This document shows positions 27,440 to 34,571 of a stretch of 64,000 nt of DNA, piece after piece. The position numbers and the translations under genes were made by a program. Origin of the DNA: Bacteroidales bacterium KHT7 (GTDB taxonomy: Bacteria > Bacteroidota > Bacteroidia > Bacteroidales > Bacteroidaceae); the NCBI GenBank assembly GCA_900102385.1, contig FNBQ01000004.1:1-64000 (forward strand), given 5' to 3'. How positions within the stretch are numbered: the stretch's first letter is position 1; each line of letters starts with the position of its first letter. The notes beneath the pieces were generated by a model. That model was not told the DNA's origin, did not search any database, and saw nothing but the letters and a program-made list of their open reading frames with translations.

Positions 27440-27509
27440 TTGTCGCTAAGCGACAATGCGAGTTACAAACTCGCGTTTATTGATGCTGCCGAATTCGGAA
27501 ATTCGGCAG
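27440..27509 (-). terminator. Cluster of three stem-loops downstream of the 27523 gene
   Basis: Three perfect inverted repeats in 70 bases: 27440-27456 (TTGTCGC arm), 27458-27474 (GCGAGTT arm) and 27486-27509 (CTGCCGAAT arm). They lie just after the stop of the minus-strand gene. None is followed by a long U-run on the minus strand, so they may serve as RNA 3' stabilisers or binding sites as much as terminators. No gene is seen between 27256 and 27522. Confidence 0.5.
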
Positions 27510-27522
27510 AACCAAAGAGTTA

Positions 27523-28620
27523 CTACTCTTTTACATCTTCAAAGATGTGAAGATTTTCCGAATTGTCATGAACCAAGAAGCAACCACTATTTGGTGAATA
27601 ATGCAATGGAGAAAGTGTACTTATATGCAAGCCATCTGCTGCCTGCTCTGAGGTGATTAATCTGTGTGCAAAAACGACTTCCTTTGTTTTGTAATTATAA
27701 ACTGCAAAGCCTGTAAAATTAGCTAAATCAGCATTTAAGCCCATTATTTTAACAGTAATATAATCCCCTTGAAATTCAGAAATTCTGAAAGCATACTCAT
27801 CATCATAATCATAATTTATTGTGTAGTCTGTCTTTTCAATGACATCGAGAGTTTTTGCATCCACGAAGTTCATAAAATTATTAAACTCTCTATCCATTGT
27901 AACAATCAGGACATGATCGTTTTCGCAATTAAGATATACGCCTCCAAAACTGCCATAGTTGCAATGTGGTAGATTTGTATCTTCTTCGGAATCAGAGAAT
28001 GCCTTTACAAGTTCGCCCGTATTCACATCTATGGCAAGTAGAATCTCATGTCTGTCATGCTTTGATTTTACCCAAAGTTTTCCGCCACAGACGCCTTCAA
28101 GACGAAAGCCAAGATCTATAGTTACATTAAAGTCTGGCTCGTAGTTATGCTGCCACATAATGCTGCCGTCCCAGTCGTAGCGAATTACGATATTGTCTCT
28201 GTTTGAGAAAATCATATCATTGAATACAAATATCTTTCTATTCTGAATATTTTCTTTGAAAAGAATCTTACCTGTTTCTATATCTACAAGATTATAGATT
28301 CTTTTAAGCCCTTTTTCCATTTTGACATTCAAATAACGAAGATTCGCCTTGGATGTAAGAGAAAGTGTATTATTTACCACATTTAGCAGTTCACCATCCT
28401 TGGTGTACAACATAGCATCATTAAGCCCAGCTCCATCATCAACTTGGACAACAACTTTATCACCATAACTTTTGACACAAGTAACCATGTCTAATAGTAT
28501 TTCCTTATCTCCAATATGAAGAATAGATTTTTTTTCTGCTTCATCTGTTGCGTATGCTCCAAATCTAGCATCGAAATTATCATACCCTACGTTCTTAACT
28601 ACTTTAGTTTCTTTCCACAT
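27523..28620 (-). CDS. Hypothetical protein, probable beta-propeller
   Basis: 365 residues from ATG 28620 (MWKETKVVKNVGYDN); the longer frame would need a TTG. Family not recognised. Repeating units with a Asp-x-x-Thr-Gly-x-hydrophobic pattern (LVDIETGKILFKEN, AIDVNTGELVKAFSD, FVDAKTLDVIEKTD, VYNYKTKEVVFAHR) and Trp-rich turns (RYDWDGSIMWQHNYEP) suggest a PQQ- or WD-like beta-propeller. There is no signal peptide, so it is cytoplasmic. It lies inside the islet flanked by the 60-base direct repeat and is more AT-rich than core genes. Intracellular propeller proteins of this type can be immunity proteins of polymorphic toxins; that is inference only. Confidence 0.6.
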   Translation of the reverse strand: MWKETKVVKNVGYDNFDARFGAYATDEAEKKSILHIGDKEILLDMVTCVKSYGDKVVVQVDDGAGLNDAMLYTKDGELLNVVNNTLSLTSKANLRYLNVKMEKGLKRIYNLVDIETGKILFKENIQNRKIFVFNDMIFSNRDNIVIRYDWDGSIMWQHNYEPDFNVTIDLGFRLEGVCGGKLWVKSKHDRHEILLAIDVNTGELVKAFSDSEEDTNLPHCNYGSFGGVYLNCENDHVLIVTMDREFNNFMNFVDAKTLDVIEKTDYTINYDYDDEYAFRISEFQGDYITVKIMGLNADLANFTGFAVYNYKTKEVVFAHRLITSEQAADGLHISTLSPLHYSPNSGCFLVHDNSENLHIFEDVKE

Positions 28621-28709
28621 AGTCTCTAATCTGTTAATTTTATACAATTCTTTATTGCGTCATTAAATTTCTTATTAGCGTTTAATGCCTCCAAACTCAA
28701 ATCAGCGTG

Positions 28710-28769
28710 GCGACTTTGCCTTCCACTTCGCCGTTGGTCTGCCGTTCTGATGCTTTTCAGACATATCCA
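28710..28769. repeat. 60-base direct repeat, copy 2
   Basis: Partner of 27196-27255. It overlaps the last codons of the minus-strand membrane gene (stop at 28757-28759), which suggests that this gene once lay directly next to the BamA-like gene. Confidence 0.9.
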
Positions 28770-29266
28770 TACACCAACAATTCTATGACAAGGATTGATA
28801 GTATCATTAGCGAAAGAAGGGCTGCGTTTTTCAGAATACTGCCGAGTAGATTAAACGAATCGCATTTTCTGAGCAGCCAAATAGCCAGTCGTACGAAGGC
28901 AAAAAACACAACAGAAAACAGCAGTACATAAATAAAATCTATCGGTTTTGTCGGCTTAACAGCATATATCGCCAAAGTAAAAAACGCAACGATAAAAATG
29001 CCCGACAAGACTTTTTTGAAAGAGTTGGTAAAACATTCTTTCTTTAAAAATACGATTATCAGCTTCAGGCAACATTGCAATAGCAGGCTAACAATAAGTA
29101 TAGACACAAAAGCAATCAGAAACCTTCCGAAGAAAGTACCTAACGGTGCGTTGTTATATGTACTAATACATGTTTCTCTACTACCAAGCGTAAAGAACGA
29201 CAAAAAATATGCAAATGGTATTTCTAAGATAAACAAAATGCAGTTTATCCAAAAGGTCGTTTTCAT
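28757..29266 (-). CDS. Hypothetical four-span membrane protein
   Basis: 169 residues, family not recognised. Four hydrophobic spans: about 8-27 (CILFILEIPFAYFLSFF), 45-75 (FLIAFVSILIVSLLLQCCLK), 88-104 (VLSGIFIVAFFTLAIYA) and 111-165 (FIYVLLFSVVFFAFVRLAIW and a last hydrophobic stretch). No transport or enzyme motif. It is 3 bases behind the next gene upstream (29270-29773) and surely forms an operon with it. Its last codons lie in repeat copy 2. Confidence 0.6.
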   Translation of the reverse strand: MKTTFWINCILFILEIPFAYFLSFFTLGSRETCISTYNNAPLGTFFGRFLIAFVSILIVSLLLQCCLKLIIVFLKKECFTNSFKKVLSGIFIVAFFTLAIYAVKPTKPIDFIYVLLFSVVFFAFVRLAIWLLRKCDSFNLLGSILKNAALLSLMILSILVIELLVYGYV

Positions 29267-29269
29267 CTT

Positions 29270-29773
29270 TCAAATGTTTTTATGGTTCATTAGCTGATGT
29301 TCTAAGCAAGAGCCGTCCATACAACGAATGTTGAGTATTCCATCTGTAATTTCAACATTCTCGCAGATATCTGGCAAGTCTATCTTTTCAGAAACAACAT
29401 ATTGGCGGTTTACTAAAAAAACTTCCATTTCGGAAACGACAATCAAGAATTTATCGGTTCTTTTGGTACGAAAGAAATAACACGGAAATTCCAGATGCAG
29501 CTTCTCGACATTATTGCGCAAGTCTGTCACAACGAAAACAGAATCTATCCCGAAGGAATAAATGCCCTCTTCAATCTCAACAATCTCGGGCGGCACGAGT
29601 TCGCTTTTCCAACAAAGTTTGTAACATCCCCACGGAGTCTCAATCTTTGCAAAGCTATGGCAAAACCAAAAATCCTCCTCTATAATCGCAGTACAGTTTA
29701 AGTTCAGATATTCCGATTCTGAGATTTTAAGTATACGCACCATACAACTTCCCATTTTGAATTGTAATTTCAT
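29270..29773 (-). CDS. Hypothetical protein of the AT-rich islet
   Basis: 167 residues from ATG 29773 (MKLQFKMGSCMVRI); an in-frame GTG lies 12 bases upstream. Family not recognised. Cytoplasmic, acidic, beta-rich in appearance (YLNLNCTAIIEEDFWFCHSF, then WGCYKLCWKSELVP and VEIEEGIYSFGIDSVFVVTD). Eight Cys residues are scattered without a CxxC pattern. Its texture is like small immunity-type proteins of Bacteroidetes, and the gene pairs with a membrane protein gene 3 bases downstream, but function cannot be read. Confidence 0.55.
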   Translation of the reverse strand: MKLQFKMGSCMVRILKISESEYLNLNCTAIIEEDFWFCHSFAKIETPWGCYKLCWKSELVPPEIVEIEEGIYSFGIDSVFVVTDLRNNVEKLHLEFPCYFFRTKRTDKFLIVVSEMEVFLVNRQYVVSEKIDLPDICENVEITDGILNIRCMDGSCLEHQLMNHKNI

Positions 29774-29794
29774 TCGACAATCCACAATTATCGG

Positions 29795-30022
29795 TTAACA
29801 TATAGCTAACATATAGCTTACATATACCTTGGACGTTCCTACGACGTTCCTTGGATGTACTTTGGATGTACCTTGAATCTACCTTCCTTCTTCCTACCTT
29901 CTTCCTACCTTCTTCCTTCCCACTTTTTTGTATTTACCAAAAGAACAATTCGCATTATAATTGCTCTTTATAAACCCTCGGCAATTATGAATTATGAATT
30001 ATCAATTATGAATTGTTTATTG
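29795..30022. repeat. Degenerate simple-repeat region
   Basis: No gene in 29786-30027. It contains overlapping short tandem repeats: ACATATAGCT units (29800-29830), GACGTTCCTT/GGATGTACCTT units (29830-29880), TTCCTACCTTC units (29880-29925) and AATTATGAATT units (29983-30013). Such patchworks are usual between Bacteroidetes islet genes; no function seen. Confidence 0.6.
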
Positions 30023-30027
30023 TTTAT

Positions 30028-30495
30028 TCACCTCAGCTGGTCGAGAAAGTTTTCAAGGTCTACCTTCCATTTGTTGTTCGACTTTACAACCTGAAGTGTT
30101 ATGTTGCGGCTTGTAAGTCTGCCGTCGACACCTATCGAGTCCCAGTTAAGGAAGTTGCTTACGCGACATCTCACCTCAGCCGCATCAGCCGCCTTGTTAA
30201 CCTTCAGACTCTGTATTGCCACGCTTGCGCCCTCCTTGTCCTGCGCCACGGTTGCCAAATCGTCTTGCGACACGTTCGACGCTATAAACTTAATGACGTT
30301 TCGTGATCGCGGAGTGCAATACTCAACCGCCGCACGGTAGCGCATGTTAAAAAACGAGTCTGCAAATGTCTGCGCGCACGCCCTGATGGAATCGTTCCGG
30401 GCCTCTATCTCTTTATCTTCCTTAGACTTACACGACGAAAGGCACATGCATCCCATCAGCAAAACCGTTACAAACGAATATATAATCTTGTGCAT
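30028..30495 (-). CDS. DUF4878-like lipoprotein
   Basis: 155 residues from ATG 30495 (MHKIIYSFVTVLLMGCMCLS). The signal peptide ends in a lipobox (CLSSC), so it is a lipoprotein. The mature part (ARNDSIRACAQTFADSFFNM, CTPRSRNVIKFIASN, LQVVKSNNKWKVDLENFL) has the NTF2-like alpha-beta pattern of DUF4878-type domains, which end with a Trp-Lys-Val-Asp strand. Function unknown. It is divergent from a metallo-hydrolase gene. Confidence 0.7.
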   Translation of the reverse strand: MHKIIYSFVTVLLMGCMCLSSCKSKEDKEIEARNDSIRACAQTFADSFFNMRYRAAVEYCTPRSRNVIKFIASNVSQDDLATVAQDKEGASVAIQSLKVNKAADAAEVRCRVSNFLNWDSIGVDGRLTSRNITLQVVKSNNKWKVDLENFLDQLR

Positions 30496-30516
30496 CTTGA
30501 TTTTAAATTTGTTATG

Positions 30517-30524
30517 CAAAGTTA
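30517..30524 (-). promoter_or_regulatory. -7 element of the DUF4878-like gene
   Basis: TAACTTTG on the minus strand, 21 bases before the ATG at 30495. Confidence 0.5.
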
Positions 30525-30543
30525 AACAAAAATATAACAAATG

Positions 30544-30575
30544 TTTGTCATTTCGTATTTTTATATTTATTTTTG
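30544..30575 (+). promoter_or_regulatory. Promoter of the YycJ-like hydrolase gene
   Basis: TTTG at 30544-30547, 20 bases, TATTTTTG at 30568-30575; ATG at 30593. Confidence 0.7.
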
Positions 30576-30592
30576 CTCAAATTTTTGTCCTT

Positions 30593-31393
30593 ATGTTGAA
30601 ATTCAAGAGTTTCGGAAGCGGCAGCAGCGGTAACTGTTACTATCTGAGCAACGGCGAAGATGCCCTTTTGATTGATGCAGGAGTGGGCATCAGAGCCCTG
30701 AAAAGATACTTCAAAGAGGCACAGCTAAAAATCGACAACGTGCGCGGTGTTCTGATTACACACGACCATGCCGACCATATAAAGGCTGTTGCACATCTTG
30801 CCAACGACTATCGCATCCCAGTATATACAACCACCAAGATACACGAAGGCATACGCAAGAGCTATTGCGTTACCGAAAATATTGAAGCTGAATACGTTAA
30901 ACTGCTCGAAAAGGAGCAGGAAACGGAGATTGGATGCTTTAGCGTGTGCTCGTTCGAAGTGCCGCACGACGGAACCGACAACGTGGGCTACCGCATCCGA
31001 ACAGAGGGCAAGACCTTCTGCGTACTAACCGACATAGGGCATATAACCCCTACCGCCGAGCAGATGATAAAAGATGCCAACTACCTCGTGCTCGAATCGA
31101 ATTACGACAACAGCATGCTCGAGATGGGGCCCTATCCGGCATACCTGAAGGAGCGCATAGGCGGAGAGAACGGTCATCTCTGCAACACCGATGCAGCCAA
31201 GGCTCTGGCCGAAAACTATCACGAAGGACTGACGCACGTCTGGCTCTGCCACCTTAGCGAGGAGAACAACCACCCTACCATCGTTGAGAAGTGCATCGGC
31301 GCACACCTGTACGAGATTGGGCTCATCGTCGGAAAAGACATCAGCATCGAGGTTCTTAGGCGCAAAGTGCCTTCGGATATGTACGAACTTTAA
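30593..31393 (+). CDS. MBL-fold metallohydrolase, YycJ/WalJ-like
   Basis: 266 residues from ATG 30593 (MLKFKSFGSGSSGNCYYLSN); the frame is open further upstream, but the promoter decides the start. The motif H57-D-H59-A-D61-H62 binds two metal ions in the metallo-beta-lactamase fold; further ligands are in PHDGTDNVGYRI and LTDIGH. SFGSGSSGNCY is the signature of the YycJ/WalJ group, probable phosphodiesterases with nuclease-like roles, cytoplasmic. It is followed 15 bases later by a small conserved protein. Confidence 0.87.
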   Translation: MLKFKSFGSGSSGNCYYLSNGEDALLIDAGVGIRALKRYFKEAQLKIDNVRGVLITHDHADHIKAVAHLANDYRIPVYTTTKIHEGIRKSYCVTENIEAEYVKLLEKEQETEIGCFSVCSFEVPHDGTDNVGYRIRTEGKTFCVLTDIGHITPTAEQMIKDANYLVLESNYDNSMLEMGPYPAYLKERIGGENGHLCNTDAAKALAENYHEGLTHVWLCHLSEENNHPTIVEKCIGAHLYEIGLIVGKDISIEVLRRKVPSDMYEL

Positions 31394-31408
31394 CCACGCA
31401 CATAAGAT

Positions 31409-31765
31409 ATGAGAAGAATTGCCGCGTGCAAACTGTTCATAGCCGGCAAGGACGAGCCTCTGGGCAGGCATATCGTTGAGATTGCAGGCGAGGAAGGACG
31501 GATGGTAAACCACTTTCCGCTGGGCGAGGAACTGCCCATGACCGAATGGCTTGGCGGCGTTCTGCTGGCATCGCCCTGCTGCGAGTGCCACATCACTCAT
31601 CCGCAAAGCATAGACGAGGTGATGGAAGCCCTCGACATGACCAACGGCGACGCGCGATGCCACTACGTCTGGCATCTGTCGAAAATAAACAGCGAGACGC
31701 TGGAAATTCTGCCCGACTGCATATTCCAACGTCTCGATGATGAAGAAGATGATGACATCTTCTGA
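31409..31765 (+). CDS. Small conserved hypothetical protein
   Basis: 118 residues, family not recognised. It opens with MRRIAACKLFIAGKDEPLGR and contains HFPLGEELPMTEWLGGVLLA and CCECHITHPQSIDEVMEALD; the tail is strongly acidic (RLDDEEDDDIF). Four Cys and three His residues cluster around position 55-65 (SPCCECHITH), which could bind a metal, but no standard motif fits. Cytoplasmic. It lies 15 bases after the YycJ-like gene and is probably co-transcribed. Confidence 0.6.
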   Translation: MRRIAACKLFIAGKDEPLGRHIVEIAGEEGRMVNHFPLGEELPMTEWLGGVLLASPCCECHITHPQSIDEVMEALDMTNGDARCHYVWHLSKINSETLEILPDCIFQRLDDEEDDDIF

Positions 31766-31785
31766 TAAATAATTCTTTCTGAAAC

Positions 31786-32403
31786 TTAATCCTGAACAGG
31801 ACGTACGCTCATAGCCACATTCATAGCGAAATAGCTCTTGTAGTTTACGCCCGACTTAAAGTACATAATCTCCGAATTACCCTTAGCCGTGCAGGTTGAG
31901 GCTCTGTAATATCCTTCCTTACCGAATCCCTTCTCGGTTGTCTCGCCCTGCTTGCAGCCTGCTGCCGGCAAGAATATGCTGTTTCCGTTAGGACCTGTAA
32001 CCTTGTAGCCAGCAACGCTGTTTATGGTTGTCCATGTCCATAAACATTTCTTCGAACATAGTTCCTCAACCTCACGAGCGGTTGGCATTCTCCACTTGCC
32101 GCCCCATCTTGTAGCAGCCACGTCCTTGCCAATCTTGCCGGTAATGCTGTCGGAAGAGGTGTTCAGACCACTTACATCCTTGTCACCCTTAATGTCAGAC
32201 CACATGAAGTAGCCTCCGTGCTCCTCGGGCGATGCCGCGCCAACGTTATGGTCGGCCCACTTAACGCTCAGACCAAGGTCTACCGCGTTACCTACAACAA
32301 CCTCCGCATCGCTACTTGCGTCTGCCGACTTACTGCCAGAGCCGCCACAGCTTGACATAACGGCAACGGCTGCCGCAAGCAAGCACATAGTAATTTTTCT
32401 CAT
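31786..32403 (-). CDS. Lipoprotein with Fibrobacter-type paralogous (FISUMP-like) domain
   Basis: 205 residues. Lipoprotein signal MRKITMCLLAAAVAVMSSCG with lipobox MSSC, then a Ser-rich linker. The domain that follows starts NAVDLGLSVKWADHNVGA and contains GGYFMWSDIKG, TRWGGKWRMPTAREVEELC and SVRPVQD at the end. This is the pattern of the Fibrobacter succinogenes major paralogous domain, a C-type-lectin/SUMF-like fold found in many secreted Bacteroidetes proteins. Its binding partner is unknown. It is transcribed away from the GH51 gene, with promoters that overlap. Confidence 0.8.
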   Translation of the reverse strand: MRKITMCLLAAAVAVMSSCGGSGSKSADASSDAEVVVGNAVDLGLSVKWADHNVGAASPEEHGGYFMWSDIKGDKDVSGLNTSSDSITGKIGKDVAATRWGGKWRMPTAREVEELCSKKCLWTWTTINSVAGYKVTGPNGNSIFLPAAGCKQGETTEKGFGKEGYYRASTCTAKGNSEIMYFKSGVNYKSYFAMNVAMSVRPVQD

Positions 32404-32464
32404 ACTAATTTAGATTTTTTACTTTATTTATACATTTGTAAACATAAGTCTGATGCAAAATGCA

Positions 32465-32492
32465 TATATTTGCATTCGACTTTGCAAATATA
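32465..32492. promoter_or_regulatory. Palindrome with two facing -7 elements
   Basis: TATATTTGCA (32465-32474) and its exact complement (32483-32492) around 8 bases. Each arm is a TAnnTTTG element, one per strand, pointing toward each other; predicted start points fall in the spacer. The minus one can serve the lipoprotein gene and the plus one the GH51 gene. No good -33 element is seen for either. Confidence 0.5.
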
Positions 32493-32511
32493 GTAAAAAT
32501 TAGTAATATCA

Positions 32512-34479
32512 ATGAAATCACTATTGACAACTTTGGCTTTTGCCACAGCTATCAGCGCATCGGCGCAGAATAATATTACCGTTAATGCCCAAAAACTGGG
32601 CGCGCCGATTCCGAAGACTATGTACGGAATCTTCTTCGAGGACATCAACTTTGCTGCCGACGGCGGTCTGTATGCCGAGTTGGTAAAGAACCGCTCGTTC
32701 GAGTTCCCGAATCACCTGCAAGGCTGGACGGCGTTCGGTAAGTTCGAGGTGCGAAACGACAATCCGGCATACGACCGCAACCCTAACTATGTGCGCCTCA
32801 TTCCGGTGGGACACCGCCACAAGCGCACAGGCTTGGAGAACAGCGGATTCTTCGGCATCGGCCTGAAGAAGGGCGAGGAATATCGCATCACATTCACGGC
32901 ACGACGTACCGACGACAAGGACGCGACCATTCGCATCCAACTTATCGACCCAAGCAACATGGGCGAGGTTCAGTTTATTCAGGAGAAAGAGGCTAAGATT
33001 GCCATCGACTCTAAGGAGTGGAAGAAGTACACGGCTATAATCAAGAGTAAGGCTACGATAGACAAGGCTCACCTGCGCGTGCTTCATGCCGGAGCATCGG
33101 CGGTGGATATCGACCATATCTCACTCTTCCCTGTAGACACTTGGAAGGGACACGAGAACGGTATGCGCAAGGACCTTGCTCAGGCTCTTGCCGACCTCAA
33201 GCCGGGCGTTTTCCGCTTTCCGGGCGGATGTATAGTCGAGGGAACGGAAGAGGGCGACCGCTACAACTGGAAGAACAGCGTGGGCGCGGTAGAGAACCGT
33301 CCGCTAAACCTTAACCGCTGGCAATACACCTTCGAGCATCGCTTCTACCCCGACTATTACCAGAGCTACGGACTGGGCTTCTACGAATACTTCCTGCTTA
33401 GCGAGGAGATTGGCGCAGAGCCTCTGCCTATCCTTAGTTGCGGACTGGTGTGCCAGTATCAGAACAACGACAAGGTTCACACTCCGGTTGAGGAGCTGAA
33501 GCCTTACATTCAGGATGCGCTCGACCTCATTGAGTTTGCCAACGGAGCAACCACCACAACGTGGGGAAAGCTTCGCGCCGAGATGGGTCATCCAGAGCCT
33601 TTCAACCTGAAATACATAGGCATCGGCAACGAGCAATGGGGCGACATCTACCCTGCTCACCTCAAACCGTTTATCGATGCTTTGCGCAAGGCTCACCCAG
33701 AGGTCAAAATCGTAGGTTCATCTGGTCCTGATTCTGAAGGAAAGAAGTTCGATTATCTGTGGCCTGAGATGAAGAAACTGAAGGCTGATTTGGTTGACGA
33801 GCATTTCTATCGCCCAGCCGACTGGTTCCTGAAATCGGGCAACCGATACGACAATTACGACCGCAAAGGTCCGAAGGTTTTTGCTGGCGAATATGCGTGC
33901 CACATCAAGGGCAAGAAGTACAACCAGTTCTACGCATCGCTACTCGAGGCTGCCTTCATGACTGGTCTTGAGCGCAACGCCGACGTGGTTGAGATGGCAA
34001 CATACGCTCCGTTGTTTGCACACGTCGAGGGCTGGCAATGGCGTCCGGACCTTATCTGGTTCGACAATCTGCGCAGCTTCCGCTCTTGCAGCTATCTTGT
34101 TCAGCAGCTTTACAGCCATTACAAGGGCAGCAATGTTGTTAGTCTGACTATGGACAACAAGCCTGTGGCTGGAAACGAGGGTCAGAACGGTCTGTTTGCC
34201 AGCGCGGTATTCGACAAGGCTTCATCAAGTTACATCGTGAAGGTTGCCAACACAAGCAAAGAACCTCAGCCTCTGAAGGTTAACTTCAAGCTAAAGAACA
34301 AGAAGCAGAAGCTTGCAGGCGCACACGTCATCACGCTCCAGAGCGACAATCTCGAGGCTGAGAACACGCTCGACGAGCCAAACAAAATCTCTACAAAAGA
34401 GAGCAACATGACGATAAGCGGCAACTGTCTTGACACGACAATCGCGCCAGAGACATTCGCAGTCTACATCGTAAAATAA
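32512..34479 (+). CDS. Alpha-L-arabinofuranosidase, glycoside hydrolase family 51
   Basis: 655 residues. Signal peptide MKSLLTTLAFATAISASAQ, cleaved after SAQ or nearby, so it acts in the periplasm or on the surface. Family signatures: PKTMYGIFFEDINFAADGG at the start of the barrel, IGIGNEQWG with the acid/base E374, and VFAGEYACH with the nucleophile E460. GH51 enzymes release arabinose from arabinan and arabinoxylan side chains. A carbohydrate-binding-like insert (SKEWKKYTAIIKSKATIDKA) lies at about residues 160-185, and a C-terminal beta-domain closes the protein. No SusC/SusD partners are nearby, so it is an isolated enzyme rather than part of a polysaccharide utilisation locus. Confidence 0.93.
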   Translation: MKSLLTTLAFATAISASAQNNITVNAQKLGAPIPKTMYGIFFEDINFAADGGLYAELVKNRSFEFPNHLQGWTAFGKFEVRNDNPAYDRNPNYVRLIPVGHRHKRTGLENSGFFGIGLKKGEEYRITFTARRTDDKDATIRIQLIDPSNMGEVQFIQEKEAKIAIDSKEWKKYTAIIKSKATIDKAHLRVLHAGASAVDIDHISLFPVDTWKGHENGMRKDLAQALADLKPGVFRFPGGCIVEGTEEGDRYNWKNSVGAVENRPLNLNRWQYTFEHRFYPDYYQSYGLGFYEYFLLSEEIGAEPLPILSCGLVCQYQNNDKVHTPVEELKPYIQDALDLIEFANGATTTTWGKLRAEMGHPEPFNLKYIGIGNEQWGDIYPAHLKPFIDALRKAHPEVKIVGSSGPDSEGKKFDYLWPEMKKLKADLVDEHFYRPADWFLKSGNRYDNYDRKGPKVFAGEYACHIKGKKYNQFYASLLEAAFMTGLERNADVVEMATYAPLFAHVEGWQWRPDLIWFDNLRSFRSCSYLVQQLYSHYKGSNVVSLTMDNKPVAGNEGQNGLFASAVFDKASSSYIVKVANTSKEPQPLKVNFKLKNKKQKLAGAHVITLQSDNLEAENTLDEPNKISTKESNMTISGNCLDTTIAPETFAVYIVK

Positions 34480-34496
34480 TTTTTTATAAGGATTCA

Positions 34497-34537
34497 GTAA
34501 ACGGCGTAATAGTCTCTTATTATGCCGTTTACTTCTA
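34497..34537 (+). terminator. Terminator of the GH51 gene
   Basis: A perfect 15-base stem (34497-34511 with 34518-34532), loop of 6, followed by TTCTATTTT. Confidence 0.85.
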
Positions 34538-34571
34538 TTTTGCTAAACTTAAAATCTAATCATTCTAAAAA

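Noticed and set aside
29870-29930. Possible CRISPR-like repeats (TTCCTACC units)
   Set aside because: The units are 8-12 bases, contiguous and without spacers; no cas genes. The GTTACA elements are also not an array, since they are single, oriented both ways and 2-12 kb apart except for the inverted pair at 43611-43831.
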